Below, piece after piece: positions 10,985 through 21,134 of a stretch of 64,000 bases of DNA. The first letter of the stretch is position 1, and each line of letters starts with the position of its first letter. Origin of the DNA: Sesamum alatum. Lineage: Eukaryota > Streptophyta > Magnoliopsida > Lamiales > Pedaliaceae. The translations under genes and the position numbers were made by a program. The stretch covers positions 42,516,873-42,580,872 of the forward strand of contig JACGWO010000003.1 in the NCBI GenBank assembly GCA_034509735.1, given 5' to 3'. Below the pieces are notes generated by a model that did no database searches, was not told the DNA's origin, and worked only from the letters and a program-made list of their open reading frames with translations.

Positions 10985-11345
10985 ACTCTAAATCCCCCCC
11001 CCCCCCTTTCCTCCCTTTTTCCCCCTCTCCCCCTCCCCCCTTCCCCATACATTTTCAGCCACAAAATTCCCCCCCCCCCCCCTCTCTCCTCAGATTTGCC
11101 CGCCGCCGCGAGGTATGCTTCTCCTCCTTCCCTCTCCTCTTCTCTTTATCCTCTTTTCTTTCTTCTATTTTTTTTTTTCAGTTTTTGTTAAAGTTTTCAG
11201 AGCCGCCCGCCACCGCGAGGTATGCTTCTCCTCCTTTCCTCTCCTCTTTTCTTTCTCCTCTTTTCTTTCTTCTATTTTTTTTCAATTTTTGACTTTCTCA
11301 GAGCCGCCCGCCGCCGCCGCCGCCGCCGCCGAGGTCCTCCACTTT
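10985..11345 (+). repeat. Poly-C/CT tract and three GC-rich 107-114-bp tandem units in the CACTA element
   Basis: After poly-C and CT-rich runs (10995-11095), a unit containing gccgccgcgaggtatgctt and a long CT tract is repeated: aggt begins at 11111, 11218 and 11332. The third copy has an expanded run of GCC triplets (11303-11330). Each of the first two junctions reads GAG followed by GTATGC, like a plant 5' splice site. A low-complexity ORF over 11115-11453 is a by-product of this composition and I do not call it a gene. Confidence 0.75.
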
Positions 11346-11714
11346 CTTCTAGTTTTTCATGTCCAAAACCCTTTTACTTGTTTAGTTTTGTTTAGTTTTT
11401 CATGTCCAAAACTTCTAATTCCCTACATGAATATATGCTATATTGAGTATTGACTAAGTCATATTTTGTTCATGTGCAAAATTGAGTATTTTGTTATAAA
11501 ATTCATATTGAGTATGTTATATTGAATATGTGTTGGTATAAAACATATATTAAGTATGTGTTTAATATGAAATTGTGTATGACAATGTAATATATTGAGT
11601 ATTTGGTTGATATATTGAGAATGTGGTTGGTATATTGAGGTGGATGGGAATGATAATTGTATTGATGAGGTTGGATGAGTATTGTTGGTTATGATTGTAG
11701 ATTAGGATTTTTAT

Positions 11715-12003
11715 TAACATAAACTCATCTAAACTAATCTACCTAAGTTATATCACAAGTTAAAAATTCAACTAAACTAATTTAACTTGGTTATATCACA
11801 AGTTAAAAATGCAACTAAACTAATGTAACTTAGTTAACTTTCAAGTTAAAATCTTCAATTACACTAATTTTACTTAGTTAACTCACAAGTTAAAAACCTA
11901 CCTCCACTAATGTAATTTTGTTAACTTTCAATTTAAAATCTTTAATTGAACTAATTTAACTTAGTTAACTCACAAGTTAAAAAACTCAACTAAACTAATG
12001 TAA
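11715..12003. repeat. 43-44-bp tandem repeat array in the CACTA element
   Basis: The motif caagtta or its variants recurs at 11756, 11799, 11842, 11886, 11929 and 11973, that is every 43-44 bases. Each is followed by an aactaaactaatnta block. About 6.5 diverged units. Confidence 0.8.
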
Positions 12004-12657
12004 ATTTTCCTTAAATATATTATCATATTTGAATTTTCTTGTTAGAGTTAAATTAAATATATTTTATTATTGAATATAAATTATGAAATTGTCGTTGTAA
12101 ACAAAAATAATTTTGCAATAGATTGTCGTTGCAATTATCGTGGTAAAATTTGCAACGGATTATCGTTGCAATTGGCGTTGTAAACGGAAATTATTTTGCA
12201 ACGAATTGTAGTAAATTATGTCGTTGCAAATTTTGCAACGGAATGTCGTTGCAAAAAATTATTGCAATATTGCAACGACTTCCATCCAAATGTCGTTACA
12301 AATAAAATAATTTTGCAACGAATTATAGCTAAATATTTTGTTGCAAAATTTGCAACGAAATGACGTTGCAAATATTCCGTTGCAATATTGCAACGACATT
12401 TCGTTGCAAATGTAGTTGCAAATAAAAATCCAATTTTGCAACGAATTGCCATCAACTTTGCCATGAATATACCATCGCAAAGTCGTTGCAAAATATAAAA
12501 AGTCAACTTTTTAAATAATGAATTTTTCAACGGAATTTTGCAACAGATAAAAAACCGTGGCAATATTTTGCAACGAACAAAAAAGTCGTTGCTATATAGC
12601 AGTGGTATCTATAGCAACGGAAAATTTTCCGTTGCAAAAGTCCGTATCTAGCTACTG

Positions 12658-15357
12658 AAACACATGATGTAAATTTGTGGCATAGGAGACTAGGCCATAC
12701 CTCTCCCATTGTGTTAAGCCACTTACATTTCATGAATAAAATGGAAGTTCCTTCTGATCTGTGTGAAGTATGTCCACTAGCAAAACAACAACGATTGCCA
12801 TTTCCTAACAGCTGCATACCAACTACTGATATCTTTGAAATTATACATGTAGACATTTGCGGACCATACAATCATCCGTCTATATCCAACTATAAATATA
12901 TGCTGACTATAGTAGACGACTGAAGTAGGAGTACTTGGACTTATCTGATGGAAATACAAGTCCCAAATTCTATCTATTTTGAAGGGATTTCATAATTTGG
13001 TTTACACTCAGTTTGGAAAGAAAATTAAAACTATTAGAAATGACAATGGCATAGAATTTTTAAGTCATGAATGTCAAGAATTCATCAGTGAAGAGCGCAT
13101 TATACATCATAAAACATGTACATACACAACCCCAGCAAAATGGGGTGGTAGAAAGAAAACACAAACATCTACTTGAAATTGCAAGAGGTCTTATGTTTCA
13201 GGCAAGTATGCCCAACCTATTCTGGTTAGAAGCACTCCTAACATCCACTTATATCATAAATAGCCTGCCTACACAAGTGTTGAAATGGCAAACACCCTTT
13301 GAAATCGTGCATAAGAAACCTCCTACCTATAGTCACATGAGAAACTTTGACACTTTATGCTATGCAACAAATACACACCCTTTTAAAGGAAAGTTTGACC
13401 ATGGGGCAGTGAGAGGTGTATTCCTAGGCTATGCTAGTGGGCAAAAAGGGTATAAAATCTATGATTTGAACTCTAATACACTTATAGTTTCTGGGGATGT
13501 GGTATTTCATGAAAAAAGTATTTCTTTTTGTTGGCAAACCACTAGATCCTATCACAGAACTGCAGTCTTTTAACTTAGAGGATGAAGAGCCCATACCAAT
13601 AGGTAAAGACCAAATAGCAGAAAATAGAGAAGAGCATGTTCATATGCAACAGACTGAGCCTTCCACCAACAGTATGACTGAAAATCACTTAAAAAGATCC
13701 ACCAGAATCAGCACCAAGCCTGCATGGATGCAAGACTTACACTGTACCTATGCCCAGGGTTTTGGTTGTTTAGTCACTAATTTTAGTATCTCGCATGCCT
13801 GTTTTCTTGCTTCTCTAACCCATGTGCAAGAGCCTCGAAATTTTCAGCAAGCGAACCAACACAAGGAATGACGAGAGGCTATGCAGTCTGAACTAAAGGC
13901 GTTGCTTAAAAACGAAACTTGGGTTGTCACTCCACTTCATAGAGATAAAAGAGATATAAGATGCAAGTGGATTTTCAATCTGAAGTTAAACTTGGATGGA
14001 ACAGTGGAAAAACACAAGGTAAGACTCGTGGCCAAAGGATATAACCAAGTCGAAGGATTCGATATGTGGATAGCTTCTCCCCCGTGGCCAAGGCAATAAC
14101 CGTTAGGTCACTTCTTGTTGTAGCAATTTCCAGAAATTGGTTGTTGCACCATGTGGACGTGAACAATGCGTTCCTGCATGGCACCTTGGATGAGAAGATA
14201 TACATGTTGCCCCCGGAAGGCTACGAGGTACCACAGGGGCACGTGTGTAAGTTAATCAGGTCTCTCTATGGGTTGAAGCAGGCCTCCAGGCAGTGGAACA
14301 CATAATTCACCACCAAAATAGAAGCTTTTGGTTTTAGATAGTCACTACACGATTACTACCTCTTTATCAAAAGCTCTTTCGTAGGTATGTTGGTTTTAGT
14401 TGTTTATGTTGATGATATCCTGATTGCAAGGGGCTTAGATAGTGAAATCATAGAAGTCAAGGCCTATCTCAATAATCTGTTTACAATCAAAGACTTGGGA
14501 GAGGCTAAGTACTACCTGGGGTTGGAGTTAGAAAGGTCTGAACAAGGCATTGCCATCACACAAGCAAAATATATCAGGGATTTACTGCACGACACCGGTA
14601 CAACACAGGTCAAAGCAGCCACAACCCCTTACCTCCAGGAGTAAAATTTTCCACTGAGGGGGGAAATGCCATTGCTAATCCAGACTTATATAGAAGGCTC
14701 ATCGATCGGATCTTGTACCTTGGGTTCACGAGGCCAGACATAGTGCACGCAGCTCAGCAGCTGAGTCAGTTTATGAAAGCACCTTGTCAACAACATTGGG
14801 ATGCAACTCATCATTTGTTGCGTTACCTCAAGGGTGCTGCCACAAAGGGGTTGTTCTTCCCTCCTGGAACATAAATGAATCTCCTTGCATATTGTGACGC
14901 AGAATGGGCTTCCTGCATGGACACAAGGTCTCTAACAGGCTTCTGCATATTTCTAGGTCCTTACCTGATCTCTTAGAAAACCAAGAAGCAACACACAGTA
15001 TCGAGGTCTACAACAGAAGTTGAATATCGCATTATGGGAGCCACATCATGCAAACTGACTTGGACATTCAATTTGCTGCAAGATTTGCAAGTTAGCAGCA
15101 TAATTCCCATTTCCTTTCAGTGCGACAATCAATCAGCTTTGCACATTATTGCAAATCCCGTTTTTCATGAACGGACCAAACACTTTGAGATAGACTGTCA
15201 CCTTGTACGAGATAAATACAAATCTGGGTTTTTGGCTCCACAGTACGTGGCTTCCAAGCAGCAGTTGGCTGACGTCTTCACCAAATTCCTTGCAGGTCCA
15301 GCATTCGTGGATATGGTGTCCAAGTTATGCTTCGTTGATTTTTCATTAAGTCTAACT
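12658..15357 (+). pseudogene. Ty1/copia polyprotein remnant (integrase to RNase H)
   Basis: Starts at the GAG-pre-integrase zinc-binding region (LWHRRLGHTSP, then CEVCPLAKQQ). It continues through the integrase core (HVDICGPY, RNDNGIEF, QQNGVVERKH), the reverse transcriptase ([28 protein letters not shown], catalytic YVDDIL at about 14408) and RNase H ([26 protein letters not shown]), ending at 15357. The frame is broken by stops (for example TGA at about 12921 and 13869, TAA at about 14302) and by frameshifts near 12980, 13140, 13560 and 14080. Gag, protease and the 5' LTR are missing; the left border abuts the CACTA end. Confidence 0.9.
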
Positions 15358-15367
15358 TGAATGGGAG

Positions 15368-15710
15368 TATTAAATATGCCCACTCTCAGCTCAAGTCCCG
15401 CTAACATGCTTCCACAATTCTTCATGCGCTTTTACAAATATACTGACGCCTTAGTATCTGTCTTTTCCTTTAGAATTGTGTTTTGATGCCTTTTATAAAT
15501 TTTAGCACTTTTGTTAGTGAAATAGCACTTCTTCAAGTGTAAAGTAGGTTGGTTAGTTGTTAAAAGCAGTTTAGTTGTTAGTGGCAGTTTAACTCCACTC
15601 AACCTGTATTAATACAACTCACCTTAAGGAGCTGAATCAGATTGAATTCAAGAAGCAATACGCACTTTACTTTTTTTGCATGTTCATCTTCTTCCCTAAT
15701 TTTCTGCACC
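15368..15710 (+). repeat. Copia 3' LTR (diverged; right end approximate)
   Basis: The purine tract atgggag (15361-15367) is followed by TATTAAATATGCCC, a mutated form of the usual TGTTAAATATGCCC start. A TATA-like gtattaatac lies near 15607. The end near tttctgca (15708) is a guess because no 5' LTR is available for comparison. Confidence 0.6.
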
Positions 15711-16030
15711 CGCAATGGTCCTAACCTTTCAATCTCTTTAGTACTCGTTTATTGTTTTATCAATGGAATTGCACATGATGTGTGGTATAGATTCATAAGT
15801 TGTTGCAGTGTTAAGGATTTGTGTTCCGAATGTTAATGTCAATATAGGAATTTTCAATATATAAACACTTGGTTTATTAGTATTTACACTTTAATTAGCC
15901 AAGTACATACTAAATATTTTTTCCGAGTTCTGACCTATAAGTTGTGTATTTTCCTCACATTTCTGATTTTGGCTCAAACTCTCTTTTTTGCTTGTTTTGC
16001 CGTCAGTTTTTGCCATAAAATATTGCTATA
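15711..16030. other. Intergenic, no gene seen
   Basis: AT-rich sequence between the copia LTR and the first SANT-like remnant. Short ORFs here show no recognisable motif. Confidence 0.5.
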
Positions 16031-16039
16031 GTTGCTTGG

Positions 16040-16800
16040 ACTGTTGCAACTGCAATGGGACTGGCTAGATGGTGTCTTAGGCATCTAGGTGAGAATCCCT
16101 ACCCTCGAGAGCAGGTTCGTGCAAAATTTTATGAGTTCAAAAAGCGCTATCGGACCTTTCACAAAGTTACGCAGATACCAGGGGTTGAGTTTGACTGCAA
16201 TACAATGTGGATGGTGTTTCCAACCAATCTAGAACGACAAATTCCAAGGGTATGTAAATGATTCATAGTATGCTTAATCAAATTTGTTTACCTACTTATG
16301 TTGAATTGTATATATTCTGAAACCGTTGGTTGTTATTATGTACGCTATGCACAGATATACCCCCCTAGCCCAATGCCATTGTATCCGAGCATACTCAAGG
16401 TGTGGGGCCCTGCTCGAGGATGACATGCATTTAGAGAGGAGCAAGATGATGCACGTCACGATGACAACAGATCCGTCAGTCGTAGCTTATGTCCAGGCGC
16501 TCGAGACTCCCCAATAGTAATTTCAGATTCCATTGCCCCATCAATTTAGTCGTACACACATGTAGGTAGCTGGGATGCAAAGGGCCAGGTGGAAAATGGA
16601 ACTGATGGCGCGAGATTGAGGCGGACCGTGTCAGTAGCACTGCGATGGAGCCTAGACATGGGATCCGGTGTCGGCGAAATTGGATCTTGGACGGATTACA
16701 TTCGTCGTTTCAGTGTCTAGTCAAATCGTGGAGGATACACGACAAGTGAAAGGGATAGTACCACGCAGTCCCGCCCACTGAGAGGAGATAGAGAGAGAAA
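16040..16800 (+). pseudogene. SANT/Myb-like protein remnant linked to PIF/Harbinger (plus-strand copy)
   Basis: 16055-16261 encodes YPREQVRAKFYEFKKRYRTF, then FDCNTMWMVFP and LERQIPR, followed by an intron-like gap and a second block (16355-16720) with DSPIVISDS, THVGSWD, LDMGSG and GSWTDYIRRF. The same two blocks occur on the minus strand at 18270-17387, so this is a diverged inverted paralogue. Stops (for example TGA near 16420 and TAG near 16546) show decay. The N-terminal part present in the other copy is missing here. Confidence 0.65.
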
Positions 16801-17386
16801 AATAGAGATAAATAAATGTGTGTTAGAAAATGGTGTATGTTTGGGTTTGTTTTTGGAGATAGTTTAAAATAGTGTAAAGAAGATGTTGTATGTATTGTGT
16901 TGAATATTGGGGGGACAAAAAATACTGTTCATTGTCACATCAGGTCTTTTTGTTTGTATTTTAAATGTATATATGTATATATTAATATTTAATTATTGTT
17001 AGGTGGGTATTAATAATTTAATATATTAATGTTATTAAATTGTGTTTTTTGTTTTGTCCATTTAATTATATTTTTTATTTTATTAATAATAATAATTACT
17101 TGCACAAAGGTATTTTTTCATTATCATGAATAATAATAATATGTCGATAAAATAATATTATGTAGATTAATATTTATCGTTTGAAAAATTATAGGGGATA
17201 TTTAAAGTAAACATAGATGACTTTAATACATACATTTGATGCAACCGAGTACGTCATAATACAAAGGTTAGTTAATAATTAATTGTTAATTCCTTCAACA
17301 CATTAGCCCCATTGTTGTTTACATAATCACTGAATAGTAGTACACAAAAATATATACATGCATCCAACAACAACTCCTACGAGTGG
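16800..17386. other. AT-rich spacer between inverted SANT-like remnants
   Basis: No ORF, structural RNA or terminal inverted repeat recognised. It separates the plus-strand copy (ending about 16800) from the minus-strand copy (ending 17387). Confidence 0.5.
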
Positions 17387-18270
17387 TCAGAACGGCCGAC
17401 CGCGGTCCCCTCGGTGGCCTAGACAGCGGGTACTGTCCCCTTCACTAGTGCTATGTCCACCATGGTGGGACTGGAGTCCAAAGCGACGGATGTAATCCGT
17501 CCACGACCCAATCCCGCCAGTACCAGACCTCATATCTAGGCTCCGTCGTTGGCCTACTGAAGTGGTCTGTCTCAATCTAGAGGGTTGATTTCCATGTGCT
17601 GACTGGTCATCTCCATGCCAACTTCCGACTTGGGTATGCGTTTGTAACGAAGGGGCAGCGGAGTCTGAAATCACGATCGGATCGGCTCGATCGCCAGGGT
17701 GTATACTGGGACCCACAGATCCCCAAAGTTATGTCCTCTCCGCGCAGGGCCCCATACCTCCAACATACTCGGATATAGTGGCTCTGGATATATGCGGTAT
17801 CGGCGGGCCAAAGGGTAAGCATGTTTTACCACATTTTTGGACACACAATAGTTATTAATGTATACTTAACACAGTGCTTAAGATTATTTGTAAGGTGAAA
17901 ATGCATAGTTGTATAATTGACATCACATACCTGTAAGATTTGTCGTTCCAAGTGGTCTGGTATCACTATCCACATTGTCCCACAGTCGAAATCAAACCCC
18001 ATCTACCTGCGTGATCGCATAGAAGGTGCGAAACCGCTCTTTGAACTCGTAGAATTTAACGCGGACTTACTCTCGGGTGTATGGATATCCGCCATGTTGG
18101 CATAACGCACGGGACCAGTATGCCATCTGGCCCTCCGCCACGTTGTCGTCGGACATCGGCACCGCTGCATTTGCATCAAGAATCATCCACATAAAGCGGC
18201 GCTCTATCTCCAGGGTCCAGTGTGCCTCCTGTGGGAATCCGGCCATCTGCAAACTACGTTTGTACGACAT
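17387..18270 (-). pseudogene. SANT/Myb-like protein remnant linked to PIF/Harbinger (minus-strand copy)
   Basis: A likely start ATG is at 18270 (MSYKRSLQMAGFPQ), just after a tatatgcag acceptor-like site. The frame reads WTLEIERRFMWMILDAN, then HGGYPYTRE, where a stop (TAA at 18067-18069) replaces the glutamine found in the plus-strand paralogue. Coding continues with VKFYEFKERFRTFYAITQ, and after a one-base shift FDCGTMWIVIPDHLERQI up to an intron-like donor near 17935. The last block (17820-17387) has ADPIVISDSAAPS, THTQVGSW, RRSLDMRSG and GSWTDYIRRFG. It lies directly downstream of the transposase on the same strand. The layout suggests a DNA-binding accessory protein of the transposon; this is inference. 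Confidence 0.65.
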
Positions 18271-18543
18271 GTCTGCATATAAGAATACATGCAATTCTAT
18301 TTGAGTGCAAAAGAAGTCATAAATCAAAGTGTTTGAACAGAATGATGAATACATAAGGTAAAAATATTGCATACAATCCAATTGTTCATTATGAGTCTGA
18401 AATATAAAGCATCCGGTGTTTTAGGACATTGACAACGTAATTAACAGCTTTTTGTTACAGTTTCAGAGAAATGACAGAACAATAATTTGCTAATGACTGG
18501 AGTTCATTGAGCAAACCTTTAAAATTCCTTTTTCATAGTCCCC

Positions 18544-19941
18544 CTAGTTCGTTGCCCGATCTGGCCACATTTGCATTGCTATGTTGTCCCAAAATGCTCG
18601 TTGGGCTTCTACCTCGCCAACAGATGGATGTCCCCTATGATAAAATGCATCTATGTCTTGTGGAATGTCGTCTACTGGCTCATGAAGATGATATCGTCCT
18701 GACTGAACCTACGGATAAAGTTATGCAATGCGCAACATGCAATAACTATGTTGACTTGATGCTCAAGGAGGTAGCTCGGCATCCCCCACTGCAATATTAG
18801 AAAATGCTTCTTCAGTACGTCGAAGCAGCGCTCGATGACATTGCGCAGTCGAGAATGGGCATGGTTGAACAAGTCTTGGAGGGTACGATACCGACGCCCC
18901 TGTCCCCTGTACTCGCCCAGATGGTACCGAGTACCGCGATACGGCGCAAGGAAACATTGGTAATTTGTGTAACCTGTGTCAACCAGGTAATACTTCCCTG
19001 CATGTTTCGACGTGAGGAGGAAAATTAACGAACGCGATCCTCATACTAACTTAGATCAAATGCGGAATCATATAGTTACCTACCGATAGGAGGGAAAGGA
19101 AATGTAGGGTCCTGTGAAATAGCATGGTCCAGTACACGGGCATCGGCAGCACTACCTTCCCACCCAGGTACACGTACGTGAAATTCATGTCAAAGTCACA
19201 TATTGCCAACATGTTCTGCGTAAGTCGGTTCTTATGCGATCGATACCTGTTCTGGTCTGCCCGTGGGACCCATGCCGGTATTAGTGTCCCATCCATCTCA
19301 CCAACGCAATCCTGAGATTTTGCGAATAATTGGGTAAGAGTTTCGGTATTACATTAGGCTTTTCCGAACCGATAGGGTGTAGGTTGTACCTTAAAGTATG
19401 GGAAGAAATCCGGGTTTGATGCAATTCTGTGGGGCGTGTCTGACCATGATGGCCGTGTGATCATCTCGGGGGCGAAGGCGCATAATGCAGACAACACTCG
19501 ATGGAACCTACGATTGATAGTCTCAAGTGAGTGTTGGAATCGTTCCATACTATCGCGTTGTCTTTTGTGCATGCCAACAGTCTGCATAAAGATAGCCACT
19601 TCCTCGATCGAACTGACCCGTGAGGTTTGCCCGTGTGGCAGCAATCCCCTAACAGTCAATGCATCGACCAGTGCATAGAAACACGGTTTAGTCATTCGAA
19701 TGTTGTCATAGAACTTGCCTGCGTGTGGTGTCGACATAATCTCGGCAACCCAACCTTCCCCTTGCAACGCAGAAGTGTTACGGGGCAAGTTGTCACGAAA
19801 CAACTCGGGGCAGATGAGGTCACGAAAAATGTAGAATTCCTCTGGAACGTCAGATTCGTTACTGCCTGGTGAACCTGGCGTCCTTGGAGTTCCACTGGAA
19901 GAGTCATTGCCATGGAAAGCTTCTTTGTTTGCGCTCGCCAT
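18544..19941 (-). pseudogene. PIF/Harbinger DDE transposase (frameshifted)
   Basis: Exon 1 runs 19941-19390, 184 codons: a serine-rich start, then FRDLICPELFRDNLP, TKPCFYALVDAL and SSIEEVAIFMQTVG, ending FFPYFK before a GT donor. Exon 2 starts at 19311 after a CAG acceptor with DCVGEMDGTLIPAW, holding the first catalytic Asp, then ICDFDMNFTYVY. A one-base loss then shifts the frame, with the GWEGSAADARVLDHAI block readable in the next frame. Exon 3 from about 18997 has YYLVDTGYTNY (second Asp), RLRNVIERCFDVLKK (third acidic residue, Glu) and CCALHNFI. A second shift at about 18680 precedes the EPVDDIP to MQMWPDRATN tail, ending at 18544. This is the cut-and-paste enzyme of PIF/Harbinger elements; all three catalytic residues survive but the frame does not. 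Confidence 0.88.
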
Positions 19942-20115
19942 ATGGTGAAGCTAGACGGAGAAAAGTAGTTATTTTGCGTAATAGATTAAGAGTAATTGGG
20001 GGACAAAGACAGTCAAAAGTCGTAATACGAAAGCTAAAAACACGTTCTCAAAGGGATAGATCACAGGCATAATAACACGTTACTAATAACATACATCATG
20101 GTGACAACACAATAT

Positions 20116-21134
20116 TCACTTTTGCAGTGAATATAACCAGCACAATTTGTTTTGGTCATCTAGCCGGAGGAATATCGTGCGTGTGTTGTGGCTGTGGAAA
20201 CGTTCAAGAGCGGTGGTGAAGATGGAATCAAGTAGATCCTGGAATTTTGTTAACTCATCTACGCAACGTTCAATCTCTATAGTCGCATGAGGGCCAGCTC
20301 GATCAATCTTTCCCTGGAGTGACTCATTCAACTTGTCCATAGTTTCACACTTCTTCGACTGCAGCGTGCTCGCACCGCGCCTTGACTGACGCTTGCTGCC
20401 CGACGGCCCGGAGTACGTAGAGGTGGGCGGTGATCCGATGTGCGATGACTGTGTATCAGCTGTGTCCTCGTAATCGTCCCTTAACCGGCGCCCTCCTGAG
20501 CTTCCTGCGGTCAGTTGATCATCATCTCCATTGCCCTGAGCATTGAATGCACGTGGTGGGTTTGCACTGGAACATGCGATACCACCGTGCGCAGTGTTGC
20601 GAGAAAACATTTGAGTGCAAAGATCAAAGTGTGGTAGGCCGTGTTCAATTATTTTCTTTAACTCAGGCTTTTCCTATGGAAAGACAAGTTGAGTGGAGTT
20701 TAGGAACGTTAGAATACATGCAAAGGATAGATAAGCAACCATGCCCTAAACATGTACGTAAAGGTAATTTATATTTGTACCCGGTATAGCTCGTCCAAGC
20801 GATCCGCGTCATCTGTTATTGTATTACGTTCGGAGTCCCAACCCCATCCAGTACCCCTATTTAAAATATCGTTCATAGACCTCCAAGCACGACGTAGTCG
20901 GTTAAGTTTGCCTTTCAATTGATCGGTCGTAAACACATGGGAAGGGAATACAACTGCGTTCATCCTCTCACATATACGAGTCCACACAGATGGTGAGAAC
21001 GCTGATGACTGAAGCTGATTGCTTATGAACTTCTCGTGCATAAACTCGATGAAAATATGCTCTAAATACGACGTCCAAACTATTTTGTCTGAACGAGAGG
21101 CTTGCGCTGAACTTATGGGACTTATAGGGTCCAT
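20116..21134 (-). CDS. Myb/SANT-like (Myb_DNA-bind_3 type) protein of the PIF/Harbinger cluster
   Basis: Exon 1 (21134-20781, 118 codons) starts MDPISPISSAQASRSDKIVW and carries the trihelix-like domain: WTSYLEHIFIEFM, VWTRICERMNAVV, TTDQLKGKLNRLRRAW and GWGWDSERNTITDD, ending ELYR before a GT donor. Exon 2 (20673-20116) resumes in phase after a ccatag acceptor with ELKKIIEHGLPHFDLCTQMF. A basic, serine-rich stretch (SGSKRQSRRGA) follows and then a probable coiled coil (KCETMDKLNESLQGKI, ELTKFQDLLD). The whole is 303 residues with no disruption. In PIF/Harbinger elements a Myb-like partner brings the transposase to DNA. It lies upstream of, and on the same strand as, the broken transposase. 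A host protein of the L10-interacting MYB type is the main alternative. Confidence 0.75.

Larger units (their letters stand above)
8592..12657 (+). mobile_element. CACTA (En/Spm) element, internally deleted, about 4.05 kb
   Basis: The left end is CACTACAAAAAAAACAGGG followed by dense subterminal repeats of ttgcaacg / cgttgcaa over about 600 bases. The same repeats fill about 12085-12640 on the right, as in En/Spm elements. The exact right end is uncertain: a CACTG-type end at 12604 or one at 12657, whose reversed sequence (TACGGACTTTTGCAACG) resembles the left ACAGGGCTTTTGCTACG. No 3-bp duplication could be confirmed. The interior has only remnants of the first and last parts of the TNP2-type transposase gene, so the element is non-autonomous. 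Confidence 0.85.

Noticed and set aside
11115..11453. 112-codon ORF
   Set aside because: Made of CT- and GCC-rich low-complexity sequence spanning tandem units; no domain-like pattern.
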